From: JBOHHR01 sp050740975
Lineage (GTDB): Bacteria > Pseudomonadota > Gammaproteobacteria > JBOHHR01
Length of the DNA: 14,805 bases
Assembly: GCA_050740975.1 (NCBI GenBank)
Contig: JBOIEE010000266.1
Coordinates: 1-14,805, forward strand
Reading direction: 5' to 3'
Below are positions 5,635-13,371 of the stretch, one piece after another (the first letter of the stretch is position 1; every line of letters starts with the position of its first letter). Made by a program: the position numbers and the translations under genes. The notes below the pieces were generated by a model that saw nothing but the letters and a program-made list of their open reading frames with translations, searched no databases and was not told where the DNA came from.

Positions 5635-7554
5635 ATGCCAACAGTCACGCTTCCTGATGGGAGTAAGCGGGATTTCGAGAACGGCGTCACCGTCGCAGAA
5701 GTCGCCCGCTCGATCGGTTCGGGGTTAGCGCAGGCCGCTTTGGCGGGCCGGATGGATGGCCGTCTTGTCGATACGTCGTGGCTCATCGAACAGGATGCGC
5801 AGCTTGAGATCGTGACCGGCAACGATCCACAAGGTATAGAGGTGCTGCGACATAGCTGCGCCCATCTCCTGGCCCAGGCGGTAAAGACGCTTTATCCGAC
5901 GGCCCAGGTCACCATCGGACCGGTGATCGAGGACGGCTTTTACTACGACTTTGCCTACGAGCGTGCGTTTACCCCAGACGATCTGGCGGCGATAGAAGCT
6001 AAGATGCACGAGTTAGCCAAACAGGACTTTCCGGTTAGACGCCTGCTAATGGCCCGGGATGAAGCGGTCGCGTTCTTTCGCCGGTTGGGAGAGGAATACA
6101 AAGCTGAGATCATCCAAGCCATTCCACAGGGCGAGGAGATATCGCTCTATGCTCAGGGGGATTTCGTGGATCTTTGCCGCGGTCCGCATGTACCGAGTAC
6201 CGGCAAGCTGAAGGCTTTTAAGCTCACCAAAGTAGCGGGTGCCTACTGGCGCGGTGATTCGAACAACGAAATGCTGCAGCGGATCTACGGAACTGCGTGG
6301 CCGGACAAAGAATCGCTTAAAGCCTATCTCCACCGCTTGGAAGAGTCCGAACGGCGCGACCATAGAAAACTGGGAAAACAGCTGGACTTGTTTCACACTC
6401 AGCCAGAGGCCCCGGGAATGGTGTTTTGGCACCCCAAGGGCTGGACTGTTTATCAGCTTATTCAGGACTATATTCGATCTCGGATCCGCCGCGCTGGCTA
6501 CCAGGAGGTGCGCACGCCGGAGGTTGTGGATCGCGTGTTATGGGAGCGTTCCGGTCACTGGGATAAGTTCCGCGACGATATGTTCACCACCCACTCGGAG
6601 AACCGGGAGTATGCGGTCAAACCGATGAATTGTCCCTGCCATATCCAGATCTTTAATCAAGGGATAAAAAGCTATCGGGATCTTCCGTTACGTATGGCAG
6701 AGTTCGGATCTTGCCACCGTAATGAGCCTTCCGGCACGCTGCACGGTTTGATGCGCTTGCGTCATTTCGTGCAGGATGACGCCCATATCTTTTGCACTGA
6801 GGAGCAGGTACAGTCCGAGGTATCCGCTTTCATTGACCTACTGTTCCAAGTCTACGCAGATTTTGGTTTCACCGACATCCTGGTCAAGCTTTCGACCAGG
6901 CCGGAAAAGCGCGTTGGCAGCGACGCCGTTTGGGATAAAGCGGAGCAAGCGCTTACGCTTGCTCTGAACAATAAGCGTTTGGTTTGGGCACTGCAGCCTG
7001 GAGAAGGGGCGTTTTACGGTCCCAAGATCGAATTCTCGCTTAAGGATTGCATCGGACGGCTATGGCAATGCGGGACGATCCAAGTGGATTTCGCCATGCC
7101 TGAGCGTCTCGGGGCCGAATATATCGCTAAGGACGGCAGCCGCAGATCCCCGGTCATGCTGCACCGCGCGGTGTTAGGGTCGTTAGAGCGGTTTATCGGG
7201 ATTTTGATCGAGGAACACGCCGGGGCGTTCCCGGTATGGCTTGCGCCGGTGCAAGCGGTGGTGCTTTCGATCACCGATCAGCACCGCGAGTACGCGAATA
7301 GCGTGGCAGAAATCTTAACGAATCAAGGCTTCCGTGTTGTTTCGGACTTGAGAAACGAAAAGATCGGGCTTAAAATCCGGGAGCATACGCTGCAGCGCGT
7401 TCCCTATATGCTGGTGGTAGGCGACCGGGAAGTGGGAGCGCAGACACTGGCGGTGCGGGCACGCGGCGGCGATAATTTGGGAATAATGAGCCTGGAACAG
7501 TTTAGACAACGGCTAGGCGCCGAGGTAATCCACCATGGGCTCTCTTATAGTTGA
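5635..7554 (+). CDS. thrS: Threonyl-tRNA synthetase
   Basis: Charges tRNA-Thr with threonine in the cytoplasm; class II synthetase. At 639 residues it is near the E. coli length (642). Domains in order are TGS (1-61), the editing domain with HSCAH (H73, H77) and CRGPH (C181, H185), the catalytic core (~240-535) and the anticodon-binding domain (~540-639). The zinc/threonine ligands are C333 (MNCPCH), H384 (DDAH) and H510 (VMLH). Motif 2 reads FGSCHRNEPSGTLHG and motif 3 lies at HRAVLGSLERF. The start ATG 5635 matches homologues (MPTVTLPDG), but its ribosome site (GCGGATAGATC) is weaker than that of the upstream duplicate fragment (GGAG). It heads the translation operon; infC follows 11 bp after the stop. 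The upstream region is disrupted by the 114-bp repeat and the partial thrS copy, so its regulation may differ from relatives. Confidence 0.99.
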   Translation: MPTVTLPDGSKRDFENGVTVAEVARSIGSGLAQAALAGRMDGRLVDTSWLIEQDAQLEIVTGNDPQGIEVLRHSCAHLLAQAVKTLYPTAQVTIGPVIEDGFYYDFAYERAFTPDDLAAIEAKMHELAKQDFPVRRLLMARDEAVAFFRRLGEEYKAEIIQAIPQGEEISLYAQGDFVDLCRGPHVPSTGKLKAFKLTKVAGAYWRGDSNNEMLQRIYGTAWPDKESLKAYLHRLEESERRDHRKLGKQLDLFHTQPEAPGMVFWHPKGWTVYQLIQDYIRSRIRRAGYQEVRTPEVVDRVLWERSGHWDKFRDDMFTTHSENREYAVKPMNCPCHIQIFNQGIKSYRDLPLRMAEFGSCHRNEPSGTLHGLMRLRHFVQDDAHIFCTEEQVQSEVSAFIDLLFQVYADFGFTDILVKLSTRPEKRVGSDAVWDKAEQALTLALNNKRLVWALQPGEGAFYGPKIEFSLKDCIGRLWQCGTIQVDFAMPERLGAEYIAKDGSRRSPVMLHRAVLGSLERFIGILIEEHAGAFPVWLAPVQAVVLSITDQHREYANSVAEILTNQGFRVVSDLRNEKIGLKIREHTLQRVPYMLVVGDREVGAQTLAVRARGGDNLGIMSLEQFRQRLGAEVIHHGLSYS

Positions 7555-7565
7555 GGTATCGATAA

Positions 7566-8087
7566 ATCGCTGCGGAAAAAAAGAACCGTTTAAACAGTCA
7601 GATCACGTCCCCGAAGGTCCGTTTGATTGGGGAAGACGGCAACCAGATAGGGGTCGTTACACTAGATGAAGCGCAACGCGCCGCGGAAGCGAGCGACTTA
7701 GACCTGGTAGAAATCTCCCCCACCGCTGACCCGCCAGTATGTCGGGTCATGGATTACGGCAAATTCCTCTATGAGCTAAATAGGAAACGTCAGGCGGCCA
7801 AGAAGAAGCAGAAACAGTTCCAGGTAAAGGAGATCAAAATCCGTCCCGGAACGGAAGAGGGGGATTATCAGATCAAACTGCGTAATCTGATGCGCTTTCT
7901 GGAAAATGGAGACAAGGTAAAGGTGACCTTGCGATTTAGGGGACGCGAGATGGCGCATCAAGAGTTCGGGGTAATGATGCTGCAGCGCATTGAGCAAGAC
8001 GCGGGAACTCTGGGGGTCATCGAACAACACCCCAGACTGGAAGGCCGGCTGTTAGTGATGATGGTTTCTCCGAAAAAGAAACCCTGA
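7566..8087 (+). CDS. infC: Translation initiation factor IF-3, probable AUC start
   Basis: IF-3 binds the 30S subunit, keeps subunits apart and discriminates against non-standard start codons. The body is unmistakable: VRLIGEDGNQIG, LVEISPTADPPVCRVMDYGKF, KEIKIRPGTEEGDYQ and FRGREMAHQ. No ATG or GTG fits the N-terminus. A TTG exists at 7623, but starting there would drop the conserved NRLNSQI..PKVRL segment. The frame opens with ATC at 7566-7568 directly after an in-frame TAA, and GAGG (7553-7556, overlapping the thrS stop) stands nine bases before it. This gives 173 residues, close to the 180 of E. coli IF-3, whose gene starts with AUU. The rare start is the known basis of IF-3 autoregulation in enterobacteria, so the same control is likely here. 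A 135-bp gap follows before rpmI. Confidence 0.93.
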   Translation: MAAEKKNRLNSQITSPKVRLIGEDGNQIGVVTLDEAQRAAEASDLDLVEISPTADPPVCRVMDYGKFLYELNRKRQAAKKKQKQFQVKEIKIRPGTEEGDYQIKLRNLMRFLENGDKVKVTLRFRGREMAHQEFGVMMLQRIEQDAGTLGVIEQHPRLEGRLLVMMVSPKKKP

Positions 8088-8222
8088 GAATGCGCATCTA
8101 ACGAAGCCTTGTGGAGTTTAGGTGCTTTCTCCAGTTCCCAATGGCTGGGGGTTATTGTGCTTATTTGCGATCGGAAATTATCCGTCTGAGTCAGGTGACT
8201 GTATTGTTTTGAGGTAACTAAG

Positions 8223-8420
8223 GTGCCAAAACTGAAGACCAATCGAGCGGCGGCGAAGCGTTTTAAGCAAACAGCATCTGGGCGCATCAAACACCGGCAG
8301 TCACACAGAAGTCACATTCTGACCAAGAAGAGCGCAACGAGAAAACGTCACTTACGATCGAACATCCTAATCGATGTATCGGACGAAAGGGCAGTTAAGC
8401 GGATGGCCCCTTACCTTTAG
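8223..8420 (+). CDS. rpmI: 50S ribosomal protein L35
   Basis: A 65-residue, very basic protein of the large ribosomal subunit. PKLKTNRAAAKRFKQTASG and the C-terminal RMAPYL are typical of L35, and the length equals that of E. coli L35. It starts with GTG at 8223; GAGG lies eight bases upstream. The 135 bp between infC and rpmI (8088-8222) holds no gene. In E. coli this region takes part in L20-mediated repression of rpmI-rplT, but I could not identify an L20-binding structure here with confidence. rplT follows after 19 bp. Confidence 0.97.
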   Translation: MPKLKTNRAAAKRFKQTASGRIKHRQSHRSHILTKKSATRKRHLRSNILIDVSDERAVKRMAPYL

Positions 8421-8439
8421 GGACCTATTGAGGTAACCC

Positions 8440-8796
8440 ATGCCCAGAGCTAAAAGGGCCGTCACTGCCCATGCCAGGCACAAAAAGATAATCGCCCGAG
8501 CCAAAGGTTATCGCGGACGGCGCAAGAATGTGTTTCGTGTTGCCAATCAAGCGGTCATAAAGGCCGCGCAATATGCGTATCGCGACCGGCGCCAGCGCAA
8601 GCGCCAGTTCCGAGCTTTATGGATTGCTCGCATCAACGCGGCGGCTCGGCAATATGGACTTTCGTACAGCCGGTTCATGGCGGGCCTCAAAAAGGCTGCG
8701 GTAGCGCTGGACCGTAAGATCCTTGCGGATATCGCGGTTTTCGACCAGGTGGCTTTCGCCGAATTGGCAAGCAGAGCCAAAGGTGCTTTGGGTTAG
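8440..8796 (+). CDS. rplT: 50S ribosomal protein L20
   Basis: A 118-residue basic protein that binds 23S rRNA early in 50S assembly and, in E. coli, represses its own operon. The N-terminal extension MPRAKRAVTAHARHKKI, then AKGYRGRRKNVFRVA, QYAYRDRR and RQYGLSYSRF are the family signatures. The length matches the family (117-118). GAGGTAACCC stands directly before ATG 8440; the same GAGGTAAC precedes rpmI. It is followed after 70 bp by pheS; that gap contains a GCCGC/GCGGC hairpin (about 8841-8856) but no Phe-rich leader peptide. Confidence 0.98.
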   Translation: MPRAKRAVTAHARHKKIIARAKGYRGRRKNVFRVANQAVIKAAQYAYRDRRQRKRQFRALWIARINAAARQYGLSYSRFMAGLKKAAVALDRKILADIAVFDQVAFAELASRAKGALG

Positions 8797-8866
8797 ACCC
8801 GTTTCAGACCCGCGCCCTGCATGCCCGTAGAGATAGTGGAGCCGCGCCGCAGCGGCAATCCACGCG

Positions 8867-9886
8867 ATGCAAAATCTACACGATCTCGCCCGACAAGCCC
8901 AAGCTGAAATTGAAGCGGTTAAAGATTTGGCCGCGCTGGAACAACTTCGCATACGGTATCTCGGAAAAAAGGGCACGCTGAGCGCACAACTGAAACGACT
9001 CGGTGAGCTATCGGCGGCTGAACGCCCTCAAGCGGGCAAGGCCATTAATGACGCTAAGGTCCAGGTTAGTGGCTTGCTCGAACAGCGAAGAAAATCCCTT
9101 CAGCAGCAGCAACTCGCGAAGCTCCTCGAAGAGCAACGCATCGATGTTTCCTTGCCGGGCCGAGGAGAAAATCTCGGTGGCTTCCATCCAGTGACGCGGA
9201 CTTTGACTCGCATCGAAAGCTTGTTTATGCAGATCGGCTTCGAGGTTGTGGAGGGCCCGGAGATAGAGGACGACTACCACAATTTCGAAGCGCTGAATAT
9301 TCCCGCCGAGCACCCGGCGCGCGCGATGCACGATACTTTTTACATCGACGCGCACACGCTGTTACGCACACACACCTCACCCGTTCAGATCCGCGTGATG
9401 GAGAAGCGGACACCCCCACTGCGCATCATTGCGCCAGGCCGTGTTTACCGCTGTGATTCCGATTTAACGCACACGCCCATGTTTCATCAGGTCGAGGGTT
9501 TGATGGTCGACGATGAGGTCAGTTTTGCTGACCTTAAAGGTGTACTGGAACGTTTCATGCGCTGCTTTTTCGAGCGGGACGACTTGAAACTGCGGTTTCG
9601 TCCGTCTTATTTCCCATTTACAGAGCCATCCGCCGAGGTCGATATCCAATGCGTCATGTGCTTTGGGCAGGGGTGTCGGGTATGCGGGCAGACGGGGTGG
9701 TTGGAGGTGCTGGGGTGTGGCATGGTCCACCCCAACGTGTTCCAGAGTGTTGGCATTGACAACGAAGCCTATACCGGCTTCGCTTTCGGACTTGGGGTAG
9801 AGCGTTTGGCCATGTTGCGATACGGCATTAACGATATACGGCTCTTCTTCGAGAACGATTTGAGGTTCTTAAGGCAATTCCAATAG
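8867..9886 (+). CDS. pheS: Phenylalanyl-tRNA synthetase alpha subunit
   Basis: The catalytic subunit of the alpha2-beta2 PheRS, a class II synthetase. Residues 1-90 form the N-terminal coiled coil that contacts tRNA, with YLGKKGTLSAQLK. The core includes HPVTRTLTRIE, GPEIEDDYHNFEALNIP, motif 2 around GRVYRCDSDLTHTPMFHQ and RPSYFPFTEPSAEVDI, and motif 3 GFAFGLGVERLAMLRYG. At 339 residues it is a little longer than E. coli PheS (327). The difference is an insert after VDI with four cysteines, C262, C265, C270 and C273 (CxxC-x4-CxxC), which looks like a zinc knuckle; the E. coli protein lacks it. The start ATG 8867 agrees with homologues although no strong ribosome site precedes it. pheT follows after 71 bp. 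Confidence 0.98.
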   Translation: MQNLHDLARQAQAEIEAVKDLAALEQLRIRYLGKKGTLSAQLKRLGELSAAERPQAGKAINDAKVQVSGLLEQRRKSLQQQQLAKLLEEQRIDVSLPGRGENLGGFHPVTRTLTRIESLFMQIGFEVVEGPEIEDDYHNFEALNIPAEHPARAMHDTFYIDAHTLLRTHTSPVQIRVMEKRTPPLRIIAPGRVYRCDSDLTHTPMFHQVEGLMVDDEVSFADLKGVLERFMRCFFERDDLKLRFRPSYFPFTEPSAEVDIQCVMCFGQGCRVCGQTGWLEVLGCGMVHPNVFQSVGIDNEAYTGFAFGLGVERLAMLRYGINDIRLFFENDLRFLRQFQ

Positions 9887-9957
9887 GCCCCTCGCGGCTT
9901 TCCCCTCGGAGGATCACCGTTCCAGGCAGGGAGGCAGCGTTTAGCACTGTTTAAAGC

Positions 9958-12336
9958 ATGAAAGTTTGCGAAAGCTGGCTGAGGGAGTTCGTTAATCCAG
10001 CCATCTCCACTGAGACCCTAGTCGAGCAATTGACCATGCACGGACTAGAGGTCGCGGCTGTTACCGACATCGCTTCGAATTTTCATGGAGTCCTGGTGGC
10101 GGAAGTCACGGAGGTGCAAGCGCATCCCAACGCCGAGAGACTAAAGCTCTGCCGGGTGCACCTTGGAGGCGGCGAACATGTCTCGGTCGTATGCGGTGCC
10201 GATAATGTGGGTATTGGCCAGCGTGTCGCGATGGCTCGGGTCGGTGCGGTGCTTCCAGGAAATCACCTGATCGAAGCGACCAGCGTGCGCGGCGTCACCT
10301 CGCAAGGCATGCTGTGTTCGGCGCTGGAACTAGGGCTTGCGGAGGACCCCTCCGGATTGCTTCTCCTGCCCGATGACGCACCGCTTGGAGCGGATCTGGG
10401 TGATTACCTAAAGCTTGATGACCGTTCTATCGAGTTGGAGCTTACCCCGAATAGGGGTGACTGCTTGAGCGTACGCGGATTGGCGCGCGAGGTGGGAACG
10501 TACAATCGGTGTGAGGTCAGGTACCCCCTGATCCAGCCGGTTGAGAGCGAAACCGAGGAGCGGGCAAAGGTTAACGTTCTCGCGCCCGATGGATGCCCGA
10601 GATACGTGGGGCGCATTATTAGAAATATCGATCCGAAAGCGAGCATACCGCTGTGGATGCGAGAGCGAATGCGGCGCTGCGGTCTAAGAGCAATCAATCC
10701 GATTGTGGATGTAACCAACTACGTGATGCTCGAGCTAGGCCAACCCTTGCATGCTTTTGATTGGCGCAAATTACGAGGTGGCAGAGTTGTGGTGCGATAC
10801 GCCCACCTAGGTGAGCTCATCGCGTTGCTCGATGGCCAAACGCTAGAGTTAGGTCCAAATACGCTGGTAATTGCGGACAGCGATGGCGCTATTGCGCTGG
10901 CCGGGATCATGGGCGGCTTAGATACAGCAGTAGATGACGGTACTCGACACGTTTTCCTCGAAAGCGCGTTTTTCACCCCCACAGTGATGGCGGGCAAGGC
11001 TCGCCGCTATCGCTTGCAGACCGATTCCTCCCAACGCTTTGAACGGGGCGTCGATTATGAGCTACCAGGGCTCGCGGCGGAGAGGGCAACAGGCTTGTTG
11101 CTCGAGATCTGTGGTGGTCAAGCAGGTAAGCTGGTCTGTGTCGACAACGCGGGCCACTTGCCCATGCGAGCGTCCATTACCTTGCGCCGAGCGCGGGTGA
11201 AACGACTGCTGGGCATAGACCTACCGACAAGCCAAGTAAAGGATGACCTACGACGGCTAGGCATGAGTGTTGAAGAAAAGGAAAGCGGCTTGCGGGTCAC
11301 CCCCCCTTCCTTTCGATTCGATGTGCGTATTGAAGCGGACGTGATCGAAGAGGTCGTACGGGCCCACGGTTACCAGCAGGTCCCCAGCCACGTACCCTCA
11401 GCGCACATGTCTATGGCGCAGCGTCCCGAGGCCGAGATACATCTGGCGAGGGTCAAGCAGGTGCTGGTGGATCGTGCTTATCAGGAAGTCGTTACGTACA
11501 GCTTCGTCGATCCAAACCTACAGTCGAAGTTTATCGGTAACGATGAGCCAATAATCCTGGCAAACCCTCTGTCTAGTGAGATGGCGGCCATGCGCACCAG
11601 CTTGGTCCCAGGCTTAGTCGGCGTGCTACGTTATAACCATTACCGGCAACAAAGTCGGATCCGCTTGTTTGAAACAGGTTTAGTGTTCACGAAGGGAGCG
11701 AATAAGCGCTTTCAGTACGCCGCGATCGGCGGGATCGTAAGCGGTCCCGCTATGCCGGAACAGTGGGGATACAGCGGGAGAGAAGTCGACTTTTTCGACC
11801 TGAAGGGTGATGTACAGGCGCTGCTGTCGCTATCCGACGCGGACCAAGCGGCATTCCGGCCAGCAGAGCGCGCCGGTTTGCACCCGGGACAAACCACCGA
11901 AATCGACTTGGATGGACGTTGCATTGGGTTTTTGGGTCTGATCCATCCCGCGCTTATCCGGCAGCTCGAACTTCCGGGGGCTGTTTACGTCTTTCAGCTA
12001 GAGCAGGCGGCTGTCACGCGAAGCATGCTGCCAGGCTACACTCAGTTTTCTCGATTGCCCACAGTCCGCCGCGATCTATCGGTGGTCGTCGCTAATGAAG
12101 TCACGGCATCGCAAGTGTTCGAATGTCTGCGCCGTATCGCGGTGACGGAGCTCAAAGACTTTCAGTTATTTGATCTGTATCAGGGGAAAGGTATTGATTC
12201 GGGAGAAAAAAGTCTAAGTTTAGGCTTGATCTTTCAGGGAATTTCGAGCACCCTTATAGATAGCGACATCGATAAAATGGTTGCGGACATCCTGGCTCAG
12301 CTTTGCAGCGAGTTGGGGGCTAGACTGCGAGAATAG
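9958..12336 (+). CDS. pheT: Phenylalanyl-tRNA synthetase beta subunit
   Basis: The non-catalytic and editing subunit that pairs with PheS. Its 792 residues agree with E. coli PheT (795). In order: the N-terminal MKVCESWLREFVNPAIS, an EMAP-like tRNA-binding domain (~40-150; FHGVLVAEVTEVQAHPNAERL), the B3/B4 editing domain (~200-400; NPIVDVTNYVMLELGQPLHAF and TDSSQRFERGVD), B5 (~405-480; FRFDVRIEADVIEEV), the catalytic-like core (~490-690; YQEVVTYSFVDP, NPLSSEMAAMRTSL) and the C-terminal ferredoxin-fold anticodon-binding domain (~700-792; FSRLPTVRRDLSVVV, FDLYQGKGI). It appears intact. A GGGAGG lies ~20 bp upstream of ATG 9958, too far for a normal ribosome site, so translation may rely on coupling or a weak site. 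ihfA follows after 20 bp. Confidence 0.98.
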   Translation: MKVCESWLREFVNPAISTETLVEQLTMHGLEVAAVTDIASNFHGVLVAEVTEVQAHPNAERLKLCRVHLGGGEHVSVVCGADNVGIGQRVAMARVGAVLPGNHLIEATSVRGVTSQGMLCSALELGLAEDPSGLLLLPDDAPLGADLGDYLKLDDRSIELELTPNRGDCLSVRGLAREVGTYNRCEVRYPLIQPVESETEERAKVNVLAPDGCPRYVGRIIRNIDPKASIPLWMRERMRRCGLRAINPIVDVTNYVMLELGQPLHAFDWRKLRGGRVVVRYAHLGELIALLDGQTLELGPNTLVIADSDGAIALAGIMGGLDTAVDDGTRHVFLESAFFTPTVMAGKARRYRLQTDSSQRFERGVDYELPGLAAERATGLLLEICGGQAGKLVCVDNAGHLPMRASITLRRARVKRLLGIDLPTSQVKDDLRRLGMSVEEKESGLRVTPPSFRFDVRIEADVIEEVVRAHGYQQVPSHVPSAHMSMAQRPEAEIHLARVKQVLVDRAYQEVVTYSFVDPNLQSKFIGNDEPIILANPLSSEMAAMRTSLVPGLVGVLRYNHYRQQSRIRLFETGLVFTKGANKRFQYAAIGGIVSGPAMPEQWGYSGREVDFFDLKGDVQALLSLSDADQAAFRPAERAGLHPGQTTEIDLDGRCIGFLGLIHPALIRQLELPGAVYVFQLEQAAVTRSMLPGYTQFSRLPTVRRDLSVVVANEVTASQVFECLRRIAVTELKDFQLFDLYQGKGIDSGEKSLSLGLIFQGISSTLIDSDIDKMVADILAQLCSELGARLRE

Positions 12337-12356
12337 AAGGTGAGAGGAATCCATCT

Positions 12357-12656
12357 ATGGCATTAACCAAGGCTGAAATGGCCGAGGCGCTGTTCCGGGA
12401 ATTGGGCCTTAACAAGAGGGAGGCAAAGGAGCTTGTCGAACTTTTTTTCGAGGAGATTCGATCCGCTTTGGAGTCGGGTCGGCAGGTCAAACTATCGGGA
12501 TTTGGCAATTTCGATCTGAGAAAAAAGAATCAACGACCAGGCCGGAATCCGAAAACGGGAGAGGAGATCCCCATTAGTGCACGGCGCGTGGTCACTTTTC
12601 GTGCAGGCCGTAAGCTAAAGGAAAGAGTAGAGTCCTATGCTGGAAGCAATAACTGA
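12357..12656 (+). CDS. ihfA: Integration host factor alpha subunit
   Basis: A 99-residue DNA-bending protein of the HU/IHF family that forms a heterodimer with IHF-beta in the nucleoid. Typical features are MALTKAEMAEALF, GLNKREAKELVELFFEEI, the strand KLSGFGNFDLR and the beta-arm region RPGRNPKTGEEIPISARRVVTF with the intercalating proline in NPKTG. The position directly after pheT and the length match gammaproteobacterial ihfA rather than hup. GAGAGGA lies upstream of ATG 12357. The last 20 bases overlap the next gene, which indicates translational coupling with the MerR-type regulator. Confidence 0.97.
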   Translation: MALTKAEMAEALFRELGLNKREAKELVELFFEEIRSALESGRQVKLSGFGNFDLRKKNQRPGRNPKTGEEIPISARRVVTFRAGRKLKERVESYAGSNN

Positions 12657-12993
12657 CCTAGACCTACAGCCGATACCGACCAAACGATACTTCACAATCG
12701 GTGAAGTAAGCGAACTTTGCTTAGTGAAACCGCATGTTCTGCGCTATTGGGAACAGGAGTTTCCCCAGCTCAAACCGATTAAGCGGCGGGGTAATCGGCG
12801 TTATTATCAACGCCAAGACGTTATACTGATCCGGCAGATCCGTAGGTTGTTGTACGAACAGGGATTCACCATAGGCGGTGCACGACAGCGTTTGTCTGGA
12901 GATGAGGTTAAAGCGGACTCCACTTTGAGCCAACAGATCGTAAAACAGCTAAAAAAGGAGCTGGAAGAAGTTCTGGCGATTCTGAAAGCATAA
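12637..12993 (+). CDS. MerR-family transcriptional regulator, short form
   Basis: A 118-residue protein with an N-terminal MerR winged helix-turn-helix: YFTIGEVSELCLVKPHVLRYWEQEF (18-42), then the wing with RRGNRRYYQRQDV (50-62). It ends in a short helical dimerisation region (SQQIVKQLKKELEEVLAIL). No C-terminal ligand domain and no metal-binding cysteine cluster is present, so a metal-sensing role is unlikely. A MerR-like gene right after ihfA is a common arrangement in gammaproteobacteria, but its targets are not known to me. It overlaps ihfA by 20 bp, and tRNA-Pro follows 23 bp after its stop. The start ATG 12637 could be replaced by a later one without affecting the domain. Confidence 0.93.
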   Translation: MLEAITDLDLQPIPTKRYFTIGEVSELCLVKPHVLRYWEQEFPQLKPIKRRGNRRYYQRQDVILIRQIRRLLYEQGFTIGGARQRLSGDEVKADSTLSQQIVKQLKKELEEVLAILKA

Positions 12994-13016
12994 CGCGGCA
13001 ACAATACAGAGGAAAT

Positions 13017-13093
<77 letters not shown>

Positions 13094-13371
13094 TATTATT
13101 AATAAAACTCAATATATTATAAGACGAGACTATGAGGCTTATTTTATAGGGGTCAGTATCAGGAAGTATCTGAGTTTCAAAGTAAATTTGATGAGATGAA
13201 ATATTTTTCGCACTAATTTCGCACAGCGACAGCATCGAATCCAGCTTCTAACCCGCCCACTTCAACAATCTGACTCAATCTGTGAGAGATCGATCCGCAC
13301 GTTAGCTACCCTGAACACATGCGCATGGCCTTTGAGGTAATCGTTCGTCATTTAAGCTTGGCTCTTTTGGA
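13094..13371. other. AT-rich intergenic region between tRNA-Pro and cfa
   Basis: No gene is visible in these 278 bases. The first ~125 bases are clearly richer in A+T than the rest of the window, with runs such as ATATTATTAATAAAACTC. A weak ATAAG/CTTAT inverted repeat (13119-13141 area) followed by TTTATA could terminate the tRNA transcript. TTTCGCAC occurs twice in close succession (about 13205-13223). A poor promoter-like pair TTGATG (13188-13193) and ACTAAT (13212-13217, 18-bp spacer) might serve cfa. None of this is strong. Confidence 0.5.

Noticed and set aside
7623..8087. infC starting at TTG 7623
   Set aside because: This removes the conserved N-terminal segment, while ATC 7566 has a well spaced GAGG and gives a normal IF-3 length.
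8797..8866. Phe attenuator before pheS
   Set aside because: There is no Phe-codon-rich leader peptide and no hairpin followed by a T-run; only one GC-rich hairpin is present.
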